From Auanema rhodensis (taxonomy: Eukaryota > Nematoda > Chromadorea > Rhabditida > Rhabditidae), in the NCBI GenBank assembly GCA_964057225.1, contig CAXKVF010000072.1:124001-188000 (forward strand): 64,000 nt of DNA. The letters run 5' to 3'. The position numbers and the translations under genes were made by a program. Below the pieces are notes generated by a model, which saw only the letters and a list, made by a program, of their open reading frames with translations, was not told the origin of the DNA and did no database searches. This document shows positions 42,001 through 56,600 of the stretch, piece by piece; the stretch's first letter is position 1, and each line of letters begins with the position of its first letter.

Positions 42001-42240
42001 AAAATTTGTTTTTAGACTAATATGGACATGGGGAATCTAATTTTGAAAGCCGCATCTCTTTATCTTTCACGTGAAGCGAGTTACATACCAAGTGCACATC
42101 ACGTGTACATTTAATTAGCATAAATTAAAGTTCACGTAAATTTCAAAGTCATGGTTACCATGCACCAATATCAATAAAAATTTGTTTTTAGACTAATATG
42201 GACATGGGGAATCTAATTTTGAAAACCGCATCTCTTTATC
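39073..42240 (+). repeat. Near-consensus satellite stretch
   Basis: Eighteen monomers, mostly AACC and AAGC, with little higher-order order. Private variants include 'acgtatac' at 39465 (the only loss of the second CACGTG that I noticed), 'gacaggggg' near 39741 and 'aaaatttaaag' near 41611. 'ttactatg' at about 41983 recalls the 8.8-11.5 kb block. Confidence 0.7.
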
Positions 42241-45200
42241 TTTCACGTGAAGCGAGTTACATACCAAGTGCACATCACGTGTACATTTAATTAGCATAAA
42301 TTTAAGTTCACGTAAATTTCAAAGTCATGGTTACCATGCACCAATATCAATAAAAATTTGTTTTTAGACTAATATGGACATGGGGGATCTAATTTCGAAA
42401 ACCGCATCTCTTTATCTTTCACGTGAAGCGAGTTACATACCAAGTGCACATCACGTGTACATTTAATTAGCATAAATTTAAGTTCACGTAAATTTCAAAG
42501 TCATGGTTACCATGCACCAATATCAATAAAAATTTGTTTTTAGACTAATATGGACATGGGGAATCTAATTTTGAAAACCGCATCTCTTTATCTTTCACGT
42601 GAAGCGAGTTACATACCAAGTGCACAGCACGTGTACATTTAATTAGCATAAATTAAAGTTCACGTAAATTTCAAAGTCATGGTTACCATGAACCAATATC
42701 AATAAAAATTTGTTTTTAGACTAATATGGACATGGGGAATCTAATTTTGAAAACCGTATCTCTTTATCTTTCACGTGAAGCGAGTTACATACCAAGTGCA
42801 CATCACGTGTACATTTAATTAGCATAAATTAAAGTTCACGTAAATTTCAAAGTCATGGTTACCATGAACCAATGTCAATAAAAATTTGTTTTTAGACTAA
42901 TATGGACATGGGGAATCTAATTTTGAAAACCGCATCTCTTTATCTTTCACGTGAAGCGAGTTACATACCAAGTGCACATCACGTGTACATTTAATTAGCA
43001 TAAATTAAAGTTCACGTAAATTTCAAAGTCATGGTTACCATGAAGCAATATCAATAAAAATTTGTTTTTAGACTAATATGGACATGGGGAATCTAATTTT
43101 GAAAACCGCATCTCTTTATCTTTCACGTGAAGCGAGTTACATACCAAGTGCACATCACGTGTACATTTAATTAGCATAAATTAAAGTTCACGTAAATTTC
43201 AAAGTCATGGTTACCATGAACCAATATCAATAAAAATTTGTTTTTAGACTAATATGGACATGGGGAATCTAATTTTGAAAACCGCATCTCTTTATCTTTC
43301 ACGTGAAGCGAGTTACATACCAAGTGCACATCACGTGTACATTTAATTAGCATAAATTAAAGTTCACGTAAATTTCAAAGTCATGGTTACCATGAAGCAA
43401 TATCAATAAATATTTGTTTTTCGACTAATATGGACATGGAGAATCTAATTTTGAAAACCGCATTTCTTTATCTTTCACGTGAAGCGAGTTACATACCAAG
43501 TGCACATCACGTGTACATTTAATTAGCATAAATTAAAGTTCACGTAAATTTCAAAGTCATGGTTACCATGCACCAATATCAATAAAAATTTGTTTTTAGA
43601 CTAATATGGACATGGGGAATCTAATTTTGAAAACCGCATCTCTTTATCTTTCACGTGAAGCGAGTTACATACCAAGTGCACATCACGTGTACATTTAATT
43701 AGCATAAATTAAAGTTCACGTAAATTTCAAAGTCATGGTTACCATGAAGCAATATCAATACAAATTTGTTTTTAGACTAATATGGACATGGGGAATCTAA
43801 TTTTGAAAACCGCATCTCTTTATCTTTCACGTGAAGCGAGTTACATACCAAGTGCACATCACGTGTACATTTAATTAGCATAAATTAAAGTTCACGTAAA
43901 TTTTAAAGTCATGGTTACCATGAACCAATATCAATAAAAATTTGTTTTTAGACTAATATGGACATGGGGAATCTAATTTTGAAAACCGCATATCTTTATC
44001 TTTCACGTGAAGCGAGTTACATACCAAGTGCACATCACGTGTACATTTAATTAGCATAAATTAAAGTTCACGTAAATTTCAAAGTCATGGTTACCATGAA
44101 CCAATGTCAATAAAAATTTGTTTTTAGACTAATATGGACATGGGGAATCTAATTTTGAAAACCGCATCTCTTTATCTTTCACGTGAAGCGAGTTACATAC
44201 CAAGTGCACATCACGTGTACATTTAATTAGCATAAATTAAAGTTCACGTAAATTTCAAAGTCATGGTTACCATGAAGCAATATCAATAAAAATTTGTTTT
44301 TAGACTAATATGGACATGGGGAATCTAATTTTGAAAACCGCATCTCTTTATCTTTCACGTGAAGCGAGTTACATACCAAGTGCACATCACGTGTACATTT
44401 AATTAGCATAAATTAAAGTTCACGTAAATTTCAAAGTCATGGTTACCATGAACCAATATCAATAAAAATTTGTTTTTAGACTAATATGGACATGGGGAAT
44501 CTAATTTTGAAAACCGCATCTCTTTATCTTTCACGTGAAGCGAGTTACATACCAAGTGCACATCACGTGTACATTTAATTAGCATAAATTAAAGTTCACG
44601 TAAATTTCAAAGTCATGGTTACCATGAAGCAATATCAATAAAAATTTGTTTTTCGACTAATATGGACATGGAGAATCTAATTTTGAAAACCGCATTTCTT
44701 TATCTTTCACGTGAAGCGAGTTACATACCAAGTGCACATCACGTGTACATTTAATTAGCATAAATTAAAGTTCACGTAAATTTCAAAGTCATGGTTACCA
44801 TGCACCAATATCAATAAAAATTTGTTTTTAGACTAATATGGACATGGGGAATCTAATTTTGAAAACCGCATCTCTTTATCTTTCACGTGAAGCGAGTTAC
44901 ATACCAAGTGCACATCACGTGTACATTTAATTAGCATAAATTAAAGTTCACGTAAATTTTAAAGTCATGGTTACCATGAACCAATATCAATAAAAATTTG
45001 TTTTTAGACTAATATGGACATGGGGAATCTAATTTTGAAAACCGCATCTCTTTATCTTTCACGTGAAGCGAGTTACATACCAAGTGCACATCACGTGTAC
45101 ATTTAATTAGCATAAATTAAAGTTCACGTAAATTTCAAAGTCATGGTTACCATGAACCAATATCAATAAAAATTTGTTTTTAGACTAATATGGACATGGG

Positions 45201-45584
45201 GAATCTAATTTTGAAAACCGCATCTCTTTATCTTTCACGTGAAGCGAGTTACATACCAAGTGCACATCACGTGTACATTTAATTATCATAAATTAAAGTT
45301 CACGTAAATTTCAAAGTCATGGTTACCATGAACCAATATCAATAAAAATTTGTTTTTAGACTAATATGGACATGGGGAATCTAATTTTGAAAACCGCATC
45401 TCTTTATCTTTCACGTGAAGCGAGTTACATACCAAGTGCACATCACGTGTACATTTAATTAGCATAAATTAAAGTTCACGTAAATTTCAAAGTCATGGTT
45501 ACCATGAACCAATATCAATAAAAATTTGTTTTTAGACTAATATGGACATGGGGAATCTAATTTTGAAAACCGCATCTCTTTATC
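42241..45584 (+). repeat. Mosaic block assembled from three distant haplotypes
   Basis: Copy 42241 carries 'aaatttaag' with 'ggggatctaatttcg', otherwise seen at 18657 and 20065. The thirteen copies at 42593-44880 repeat 26225-28512. Copies 44881-45584 ('attttaaag', AACC, 'ttatcat', AACC) follow the order of 29921-30624. Private changes ('taaatatttg' and 'acaaattt' near 43410 and 43761, 'catatc' near 43991) show some divergence after copying. Confidence 0.8.
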
Positions 45585-47520
45585 TTTCACGTGAAGCGAG
45601 TTACATACCAAGTGCACATCACGTGTACATTTAATTAGCATAAATTAAAGTTCACGTAAATTTCAAAGTCATGGTTACCATGAAGCAATATCAATAAAAA
45701 TTTGTTTTTAGACTAATATGGACATGGGGAATCTAATTTTGAAAACCGCATCTCTTTATCTTTCACGTGAAGCGAGTTACATACCAAGTGCACATCACGT
45801 GTACATTTAATTAGCATAAATTAAAGTTCACGTAAATTTCAAAGTCATGGTTACCATGAACCAATATCAATAAAAATTTGTTTTTAGACTAATATGGACA
45901 TGGGGAATCTAATTTTGAAAACCGCATCTCTTTATCTTTCACGTGAAGCGAGTTACATACCAAGTGCACATCACGTGTACATTTAATTATCATAAATTAA
46001 AGTTCACGTAAATTTCAAAGTCATGGTTACCATGAACCAATATCAATAAAAATTTGTTTTTAGACTAATATGGACATGGGGAATCTAATTTTGAAAACCG
46101 CATCTCTTTATCTTTCACGTGAAGCGAGTTACATACCAAGTGCACATCACGTGTACATTTAATTAGCATAAATTAAAGTTCACGTAAATTTCAAAGTCAT
46201 GGTTACCATGAACCAATGTCAATAAAAATTTGTTTTTAGACTAATATGGACATGGGGAATCTAATTTTGAAAACCGCATCTCTTTATCTTTCACGTGAAG
46301 CGAGTTACATACCAAGTGCACATCACGTGTACATTTAATTAGCATAAATTAAAGTTCACGTAAATTTCAAAGTCATGGTTACCATGAACCAATATCAATA
46401 AAAATTTGTTTTTAGACTAATATGGACATGGGGAATCTAATTTTGAAAACCGCATCTCTTTATCTTTCACGTGAAGCGAGTTACATACCAAGTGCACATC
46501 ACGTGTACATTTAATTAGCATAAATTAAAGTTCACGTAAATTTCAAAGTCATGGTTACCATGAACCAATATCAATAAAAATTTGTTTTTAGACTAATATG
46601 GACATGGGGAATCTAATTTTGAAAACCGCATCTCTTTATCTTTCACGTGAAGCGAGTTACATACCAAGTGCACATCACGTGTACATTTAATTAGCATAAA
46701 TTAAAGTTCACGTAAATTTCAAAGTCATGGTTACCATGAAGCAATATCAATAAAAATTTGTTTTTAGACTAATATGGACATGGGGAATCTAATTTTGAAA
46801 ACCGCATCTCTTTATCTTTCACGTGAAGCGAGTTACATACCAAGTGCACATCACGTGTACATTTAATTAGCATAAATTAAAGTTCACGTAAATTTCAAAG
46901 TCATGGTTACCATGAACCAATATCAATAAAAATTTGTTTTTAGACTAATATGGACATGGGGAATCTAATTTTGAAAACCGCATCTCTTTATCTTTCACGT
47001 GAAGCGAGTTACATACCAAGTGCACATCACGTGTACATTTAATTAGCATAAATTAAAGTTCACGTAAATTTCAAAGTCATGGTTACCATGAAGCAATATC
47101 AATAAAAATTTGTTTTTAGACTAATATGGACATGGGGAATCTAATTTTGAAAACCGTATCTCTTTATCTTTCACGTGAAGCGAGTTACATACCAAGTGCA
47201 CATCACGTGTACATTTAATTAGCATAAATTAAAGTTCACGTAAATTTCAAAGTCATGGTTACCATGAAGCAATATCAATAAAAATTTGTTTTTAGACTAA
47301 TATGGACATGGGGAATCTAATTTTGAAAACCGCATCTCTTTATCTTTCACGTGAAGCGAGTTACATACCAAGTGCACATCACGTGTACATTTAATTAGCA
47401 TAAATTAAAGTTCACGTAAATTTCAAAGTCATGGTTACCATGAACCAATATCAATAAAAATTTGTTTTTAGACTAATATGGACATGGGGAATCTAATTTT
47501 GAAAACCGCATCTCTTTATC
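45585..47520 (+). repeat. Eleven near-consensus monomers
   Basis: Satellite only. A 'ttatcat' copy at 45937 lies four monomers after the one at 45233 (704 bp), followed by 'aatgtc' at 46113. The rest are AACC and AAGC copies; an AAGC copy at 46993 ends with 'cgtatc', a marker otherwise tied to 'cagcac' copies. Confidence 0.7.
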
Positions 47521-50500
47521 TTTCACGTGAAGCGAGTTACATACCAAGTGCACATCACGTGTACATTTAATTAGCATAAATTAAAGTTCACGTAAATTTC
47601 AAAGTCATGGTTACCATGAAGCAATATCAATAAAAATTTGTTTTTAGACTAATATGGACATGGGGAATCTAATTTTGAAAACCGCATCTCTTTATCTTTC
47701 ACGTGAAGCGAGTTACATACCAAGTGCACATCACGTGTACATTTAATTAGCATAAATTAAAGTTCACGTAAAATTCAAAGTCATGGTTACCATGCACCAA
47801 TATCAATAAAAATTTGTTTTTAGACTAATATGGACATGGGGAATCTAATTTTGAAAACCGCATCTCTTTATCTTTCACGTGAAGCGAGTTACATACCAAG
47901 TGCACATCACGTGTACATTTAATTAGCATAAATTAAAGTTCACGTAAATTTCAAAGTCATGGTTACCATGCACCAATATCAATAAAAATTTGTTTTTAGA
48001 CTAATATGGACATGGGGAATCTAATTTTGAAAACCGCATCTCTTTATCTTTCACGTGAAGCGAGTTACATACCAAGTGCACATCACGTGTACATTTAATT
48101 AGCATAAATTAAAGTTCACGTAAATTTCAAAGTCATGGTTACCATGCACCAATATCAATAAAAATTTGTTTTTAGACTAATATGGACATGGGGGATCTAA
48201 TTTTGAAAACCGCATCTCTTTATCTTTCACGTGAAGCGAGTTACATACCAAGTGCACATCACGTGTACATTTAATTAGCATAAATTAAAGTTCACGTAAA
48301 TTTCAAAGTCATGGTTACCATGAACCAATATCAATAAAAATTTGTTTTTAGACTAATATGGACATGGGTAATCTAATTTTGAAAACCGCATCTCTTTATC
48401 TTTCACGTGAAGCGAGTTACATACCAAGTGCACATCACGTGTACATTTAATTAGCATAAATTAAAGTTCACGTAAATTTCAAAGTCATGGTTACCATGCA
48501 CCAATATCAATAAAAATTTGTTTTTAGACTAATATGGACATGGGGAATCTAATTTTGAAAACCGCATCTCTTTATCTTTCACGTGAAGCGAGTTACATAC
48601 CAAGTGCACATCACGTGTACATTTAATTAGCATAAATTAAAGTTCACGTAAAATTCAAAGTCATGGTTACCATGCACCAATATCAATAAAAATTTGTTTT
48701 TAGACTAATATGGACATGGGGAATCTAATTTTGAAAACCGCATCTCTTTATCTTTCACGTGAAGCGAGTTACATACCAAGTGCACATCACGTGTACATTT
48801 AATTAGCATAAATTAAAGTTCACGTAAATTTCAAAGTCATGGTTACCATGCACCAATATCAATAAAAATTTGTTTTTAGACTAATATGGACATGGGTAAT
48901 CTAATTTTGAAAACCGCATCTCTTTATCTTTCACGTGAAGCGAGTTACATACCAAGTGCACATCACGTGTACATTTAATTAGCATAAATTAAAGTTCACG
49001 TAAATTTCAAAGTCATGGTTACCATGCACCAATATCAATAAAAATTTGTTTTTAGACTAATATGGACATGGGGAATCTAATTTTGAAAACCGCATCTCTT
49101 TATCTTTCACGTGAAGCGAGTTACATACCAAGTGCACATCACGTGTACATTTAATTAGCATAAATTAAAGTTCACGTAAAATTCAAAGTCATGGTTACCA
49201 TGCACCAATATCAATAAAAATTTGTTTTTAGACTAATATGGACATGGGGAATCTAATTTTGAAAACCGCATCTCTTTATCTTTCACGTGAAGCGAGTTAC
49301 ATACCAAGTGCACATCACGTGTACATTTAATTAGCATAAATTAAAGTTCACGTAAATTTCAAAGTCATGGTTACCATGCACCAATATCAATAAAAATTTG
49401 TTTTTAGACTAATATGGACATGGGGAATCTAATTTTGAAAACCGCATCTCTTTATCTTTCACGTGAAGCGAGTTACATACCAAGTGCACATCACGTGTAC
49501 ATTTAATTAGCATAAATTAAAGTTCACGTAAATTTCAAAGTCATGGTTACCATGCACCAATATCAATAAAAATTTGTTTTTAGACTAATATGGACATGGG
49601 GAATCTAATTTTGAAAACCGCATCTCTTTATCTTTCACGTGAAGCGAGTTACATACCAAGTGCACATCACGTGTACATTTAATTAGCATAAATTAAAGTT
49701 CACGTAAAATTCAAAGTCATGGTTACCATGCACCAATATCAATAAAAATTTGTTTTTAGACTAATATGGACATGGGGAATCTAATTTTGAAAACCGCATC
49801 TCTTTATCTTTCACGTGAAGCGAGTTACATACCAAGTGCACATCACGTGTACATTTAATTAGCATAAATTAAAGTTCACGTAAATTTCAAAGTCATGGTT
49901 ACCATGCACCAATATCAATAAAAATTTGTTTTTAGACTAATATGGACATGGGGAATCTAATTTTGAAAACCGCATCTCTTTATCTTTCACGTGAAGCGAG
50001 TTACATACCAAGTGCACATCACGTGTACATTTAATTAGCATAAATTAAAGTTCACGTAAATTTCAAAGTCATGGTTACCATGAACCAATATCAATAAAAA
50101 TTTGTTTTTAGACTAATATGGACATGGGGAATCTAATTTTGAAAACCGCATCTCTTTATCTTTCACGTGAAGCGAGTTACATACCAAGTGCACATCACGT
50201 GTACATTTAATTAGCATAAATTAAAGTTCACGTAAATTTCAAAGTCATGGTTACCATGCACCAATATCAATAAAAATTTGTTTTTAGACTAATATGGACA
50301 TGGGGAATCTAATTTTGAAAACCGCATCTCTTTATCTTTCATGTGAAGCGAGTTACATACCAAGTGCACATCACGTGTACATTTAATTAGCATAAATTAA
50401 AGTTCACGTAAAATTCAAAGTCATGGTTACCATGAACCAATATCAATAAAAATTTGTTTTTAGACTAATATGGACATGGGGAATCTAATTTTGAAAACCG

Positions 50501-51325
50501 CATCTCTTTATCTTTCACGTGAAGCGAGTTACATACCATATGCACATCACGTGTACATTTAATTAGCATAAATTAAAGTTCACGTAAATTTCAAAGTCAT
50601 GGTTACCATGAACCAATATCAATAAAAATTTGTTTTTAGACTAATATGGACATGGGGAATCTAATTTTGAAAACCGCATCTCTTCATCTTTCACGTGAAG
50701 CGAGTTACATACCAAGTGCACATCACGTGTACATTTAATTAGCATAAATTAAAGTTCACGTAAATTTCAAAGTCATGGTTACCATGAAGCAATATCAATA
50801 AAAATTTGTTTTTAGACTAATATGGACATGGGGAATCTAATTTTGAAAACCGCATCTCTTTATCTTTCACGTGAAGCGAGTTACATACCAAGTGCACATC
50901 ACGTGTACATTTAATTAGCATAAATTAAAGTTCACGTAAAATTCAAAGTCATGGTTACCATGAACCAATATCAATAAAAATTTGTTTTTAGACTAATATG
51001 GACATGGGGAATCTAATTTTGAAAACCGCATCTCTTTATCTTTCACGTGAAGCGAGTTACATACCATATGCACATCACGTGTACATTTAATTAGCATAAA
51101 TTAAAGTTCACGTAAATTTCAAAGTCATGGTTACCATGAACCAATATCAATAAAAATTTGTTTTTAGACTAATATGGACATGGGGAATCTAATTTTGAAA
51201 ACCGCATCTCTTCATCTTTCACGTGAAGCGAGTTACATACCAAGTGCACATCACGTGTACATTTAATTAGCATAAATTAAAGTTCACGTAAATTTCAAAG
51301 TCATGGTTACCATGCACCAATATCA
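47521..51325 (+). repeat. CACC-rich block, parent type of 55.6-58.1 kb and 60.5-64 kb
   Basis: Order: AAGC, 'aaaattc'-CACC, CACC, CACC-'ggggatc' (48194), AACC-'gggtaat', CACC, then a three-monomer period (528 bp) with 'aaaattc' at 48653, 49181 and 49709, then AACC, CACC, 'catgtg'-'aaaattc', 'ccatatgc' (50539), AAGC, 'aaaattc', 'ccatatgc', CACC. 47521-49984 recurs at 55618-58081, and 47873-51325 recurs at 60547-64000. 'catgtg' at 50342 is the only marker I saw missing from the second of these. Confidence 0.88.
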
Positions 51326-51744
51326 ATAAAAATTTGTTTTTAGACTAATATGGACATGGGGAATCTAATTTTGAAAACCGCATCTCTTTATCTTTCACGT
51401 GAAGCGAGTTACATACCAAGTGCACATCACGTGTACATTTAATTAGCATAAATTAAAGTTCACGTAAAATTCAAAGTCATGGTTACCATGAACCAATATC
51501 AATAAAAATTTGTTTTTAGACTAATATGGACATGGGGAATCTAATTTTGAAAACCGCATCTCTTTATCTTTCACGTGAAGCGAGTTACATACCAAGTGCA
51601 CATCACGTGTACATTTAATTAGCATAAATTAAAGTTCACGTAAATTTCAAAGTCATGGTTACCATGCACCAATATCAATAAAAATTTGTTTTTAGACTAA
51701 TATGGACATGGGGAATCTAATTTTGAAAACCGCATCTCTTTATC

Positions 51745-52272
51745 TTTCACGTGAAGCGAGTTACATACCAAGTGCACATCACGTGTACATTTAATTAGCA
51801 TAAATTAAAGTTCACGTAAATTTCAAAGTCATGGTTACCATGAACCAATATCAATAAAAATTTGTTTTTAGACTAATATGGACATGAGGAATCTAATTTT
51901 GAAAACCGCATCTCTTTATCTTTCACGTGAAGCGACTTACATACCAAGTGCACATCACGTGTACATTTAATTAGCATAAATTAAAGTTCACGTAAATTTC
52001 AAAGTCATGGTTACCATGAACCAATATCAATAAAAATTTGTTTTTAGACTAATATGGACATGAGGAATCTAATTTTGAAAACCGCATCTCTTTATCTTTC
52101 ACGTGAAGCGACTTACATACCAAGTGCACATCACGTGTACATTTAATTAGCATAAATTAAAGTTCACGTAAATTTCAAAGTCATGGTTACCATGAACCAA
52201 TATCAATAAAAATTTGTTTTTAGACTAATATGGACATGGGGAATCTAATTTTGAAAACCGCTTCTCTTTATC
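51745..52272 (+). repeat. Single-monomer tandem step with two rare variants
   Basis: 'catgaggaat' occurs at 51887 and 52063 and 'gcgactt' at 51936 and 52112; each pair is exactly 176 bp apart. One monomer's worth of sequence was duplicated in place, the shortest expansion step visible in the window. Confidence 0.85.
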
Positions 52273-53680
52273 TTTCACGTGAAGCGAGTTACATACCAAG
52301 TGCACATCACGTGTACATTTAATTAGCATAAATTAAAGTTCACGTAAATTTCAAAGTCATGGTTACCATGAAGCAATATCAATAAAAATTTGTTTTTAGA
52401 CTAATATGGACATGAAGAATCTAATTTTGAAAACCGCATCTCTTTATCTTTCACGTGAAGCGAGTTACATACCAAGTGCACATCACGTGTACATTTAATT
52501 AGCATAAATTAAAGTTCACGTAAATTTCAAAGTCATGGTTACCATGAACCAATATCAATAAAAATTTGTTTTTAGACTAATATGGACATGGGGAATCTAA
52601 TTTTGAAAACCGCATCTCTTTATCTTTCACGTGAAGCGAGTTACATACCAAGTGCACATCACGTGTACATTTAATTAGCATAAATTAAAGTTCACGTAAA
52701 TTTCAAAGTCATGGTTACCATGAACCAATATCAATAAAAATTTGTTTTTAGACTAATATGGACATGGGTAATCTAATTTTGAAAACCGCATCTCTTTATC
52801 TTTCACGTGAAGCGAGTTACATACCAAGTGCACATCACGTGTACATTTAATTAGCATAAATTAAAGTTCACGTAAATTTCAAAGTCATGGTTACCATGCA
52901 CCAATATCAATAAAAATTTGTTTTTAGACTAATATGGACATGGGGAATCTAATTTTGAAAACCGCATCTCTTTATCTTTCACGTGAAGCGAGTTACATAC
53001 CAAGTGCACATCACGTGTACATTTAATTAGCATAAATTAAAGTTCACGTAAATTTCAAAGTTATGGTTACCATGCACCAATATCAATAAAAATTTGTTTT
53101 TAGACTAATATGGACATGGGGAATCTAATTTTGAAAACCGCATCTCTTTATCTTTCACGTGAAGCGAGTTACATACCAAGTGCACATCACGTGTACAATT
53201 AATTAGCATAAATTAAAGTTCACGTAAATTTCAAAGTCATGGTTACCATGAACCAATATCAATAAAAATTTGTTTTTAGACTAATATGGACATGGGGAAT
53301 CTAATTTTGAAAACCGCATTTCTTTATCTTTCACGTGAAGCGAGTCACATACCAAGTGCACATCACGTGTACATTTAATTAGCATAAATTAAAGTTCACG
53401 TAAATTTCAAAGTCATGGTTACCATGCACCAATATCAATAAAAATTTGTTTTTAGACTAATATGGACATGGGGAATCTAATTTTGAAAACCGCATCTCTT
53501 TATCTTTCACGTGAAGCGAGTTACATACCAAGTGCACATCACGTGTACATTTAATTAGCATAAATTAAAGTTCACGTAAATTTCAAAGTCATGGTTACCA
53601 TGCACCAATATCAATAAAAATTTGTTTTTAGACTAATATGGACATGGGGAATCTAATTTTGAAAACCGCATCTCTTTATC

Positions 53681-56600
53681 TTCCACGTGAAGCGAGTTAC
53701 ATACCAAGTGCACATCACGTGTACATTTAATTAGCATAAATTAAAGTTCACGTAAATTTCAAAGTCATGGTTACCATGAACCAATATCAATAAAAATTTG
53801 TTTTTAGACTAATATGTACATGGGGAATCTAATTTTGAAAACCGCATCTCTTCATATTTCACGTGAAGCGAGTTACATACCAAGTGCACATCACGTGTAC
53901 ATTTAATTAGCATAAATTAAAGTTCACGTAAATTTCAAAGTCATGGTTACCATGCACCAATATCAATAAAAATTTGTTTTTAGACTAATATGGACATGGG
54001 GAATCTAATTTTGAAAACCGCATCTCTTTATCTTTCACGTGAAGCGAGTTACATACCAAGTGCACATCACGTGTACATTTAATTAGCATAAATTAAAGTT
54101 CACGTAAATTTCAAAGTTATGGTTACCATGCACCAATATCAATAAAAATTTGTTTTTAGACTAATATGGACATGGGGAATCTAATTTTGAAAACCGCATC
54201 TCTTTATCTTTCACGTGAAGCGAGTTACATACCAAGTGCACATCACGTGTACAATTAATTAGCATAAATTAAAGTTCACGTAAATTTCAAAGTCATGGTT
54301 ACCATGAACCAATATCAATAAAAATTTGTTTTTAGACTAATATGGACATGGGGAATCTAATGTTGAAAACCGCATCTCTTCATATTTCACGTGAAGCGAG
54401 TTACATACCAAGTGCACATCACGTGTACATTTAATTAGCATAAATTAAAGTTCACGTAAATTTCAAAGTCATGGTTACCATGCACCAATATCAATAAAAA
54501 TTTGTTTTTAGACTAATATGGACATGGGGAATCTAATTTTGAAAACCGCATCTCTTCATATTTCACGTGAAGCGAGTTACATACCAAGTGCACATCACGT
54601 GTACATTTAATTAGCATAAATTAAAGTTCACGTAAATTTCAAAGTCATGGTTACCATGCACCAATATCAATAAAAATTTGTTTTTAGACTAATATGGACA
54701 TGGGGAATCTAATTTTTTAAAACCGCATCTCTTTATCTTTCACGTGAAGCGAGTTACATACCAAGTGCACATCACGTGTACATTTAATTAGCATAAATTA
54801 AAGTTCACGTAAATTTCAAAGTCATGGTTACCATGCACCAATATCAATAAAAATTTGTTTTTAGACTAATATGGACATGGGGAATCTAATTTTGAAAACC
54901 GCATCTCTTTATCTTCCACGTGAAGCGAGTTACATACCAAGTGCACATCACGTGTACATTTAATTAGCATAAATTAAAGTTCACGTAAATTTCAAAGTCA
55001 TGGTTACCATGAACCAATATCAATAAAAATTTGTTTTTAGACTAATATGTACATGGGGAATCTAATTTTGAAAACCGCATCTCTTCATATTTCACGTGAA
55101 GCGAGTTACATACCAAGTGCACATCACGTGTACATTTAATTAGCATAAATTAAAGTTCACGTAAATTTCAAAGTCATGGTTACCATGAACCAATATCAAT
55201 AAAAATTTGTTTTTAGACTAATATGGACATGGGGATTCTAATTTTGAAAACCGCATCACTTTATCTTTCACGTGAAGCGAGTTACATACCAAGTGCACAT
55301 CACGTGTACATTTAATTAGCATAAATTAAAGTTCACGTAAATTTCAAAGTCATGGTTACCATGCACCAATATCAATAAAAATTTGTTTTTAGACTAATAT
55401 GGACATGGGGAATCTAATGTTGAAAACCGCATCTTTTTATCTTTCACGTGAAGCGAGTTACATACCAAGTGCACATCACGTGTACATTTAATTAGCATAA
55501 ATTAAAGTTCACGTAAATTTCAAAGTCATGGTTACCATGAACCAATATCAATAAAAATTTGTTTTTAGACTAATATGGACATGGGGAATCTAATTTTGAA
55601 AACCGCATCTCTTTATCTTTCACGTGAAGCGAGTTACATACCAAGTGCACATCACGTGTACATTTAATTAGCATAAATTAAAGTTCACGTAAATTTCAAA
55701 GTCATGGTTACCATGAAGCAATATCAATAAAAATTTGTTTTTAGACTAATATGGACATGGGGAATCTAATTTTGAAAACCGCATCTCTTTATCTTTCACG
55801 TGAAGCGAGTTACATACCAAGTGCACATCACGTGTACATTTAATTAGCATAAATTAAAGTTCACGTAAAATTCAAAGTCATGGTTACCATGCACCAATAT
55901 CAATAAAAATTTGTTTTTAGACTAATATGGACATGGGGAATCTAATTTTGAAAACCGCATCTCTTTATCTTTCACGTGAAGCGAGTTACATACCAAGTGC
56001 ACATCACGTGTACATTTAATTAGCATAAATTAAAGTTCACGTAAATTTCAAAGTCATGGTTACCATGCACCAATATCAATAAAAATTTGTTTTTAGACTA
56101 ATATGGACATGGGGAATCTAATTTTGAAAACCGCATCTCTTTATCTTTCACGTGAAGCGAGTTACATACCAAGTGCACATCACGTGTACATTTAATTAGC
56201 ATAAATTAAAGTTCACGTAAATTTCAAAGTCATGGTTACCATGCACCAATATCAATAAAAATTTGTTTTTAGACTAATATGGACATGGGGGATCTAATTT
56301 TGAAAACCGCATCTCTTTATCTTTCACGTGAAGCGAGTTACATACCAAGTGCACATCACGTGTACATTTAATTAGCATAAATTAAAGTTCACGTAAATTT
56401 CAAAGTCATGGTTACCATGAACCAATATCAATAAAAATTTGTTTTTAGACTAATATGGACATGGGTAATCTAATTTTGAAAACCGCATCTCTTTATCTTT
56501 CACGTGAAGCGAGTTACATACCAAGTGCACATCACGTGTACATTTAATTAGCATAAATTAAAGTTCACGTAAATTTCAAAGTCATGGTTACCATGCACCA

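Noticed and set aside
54711-54720. Junction of two different repeat families at the first phase shift
   Set aside because: The flanks are normal monomers on both sides; only one extra base is present and the same change recurs at 59464 with the same neighbours.
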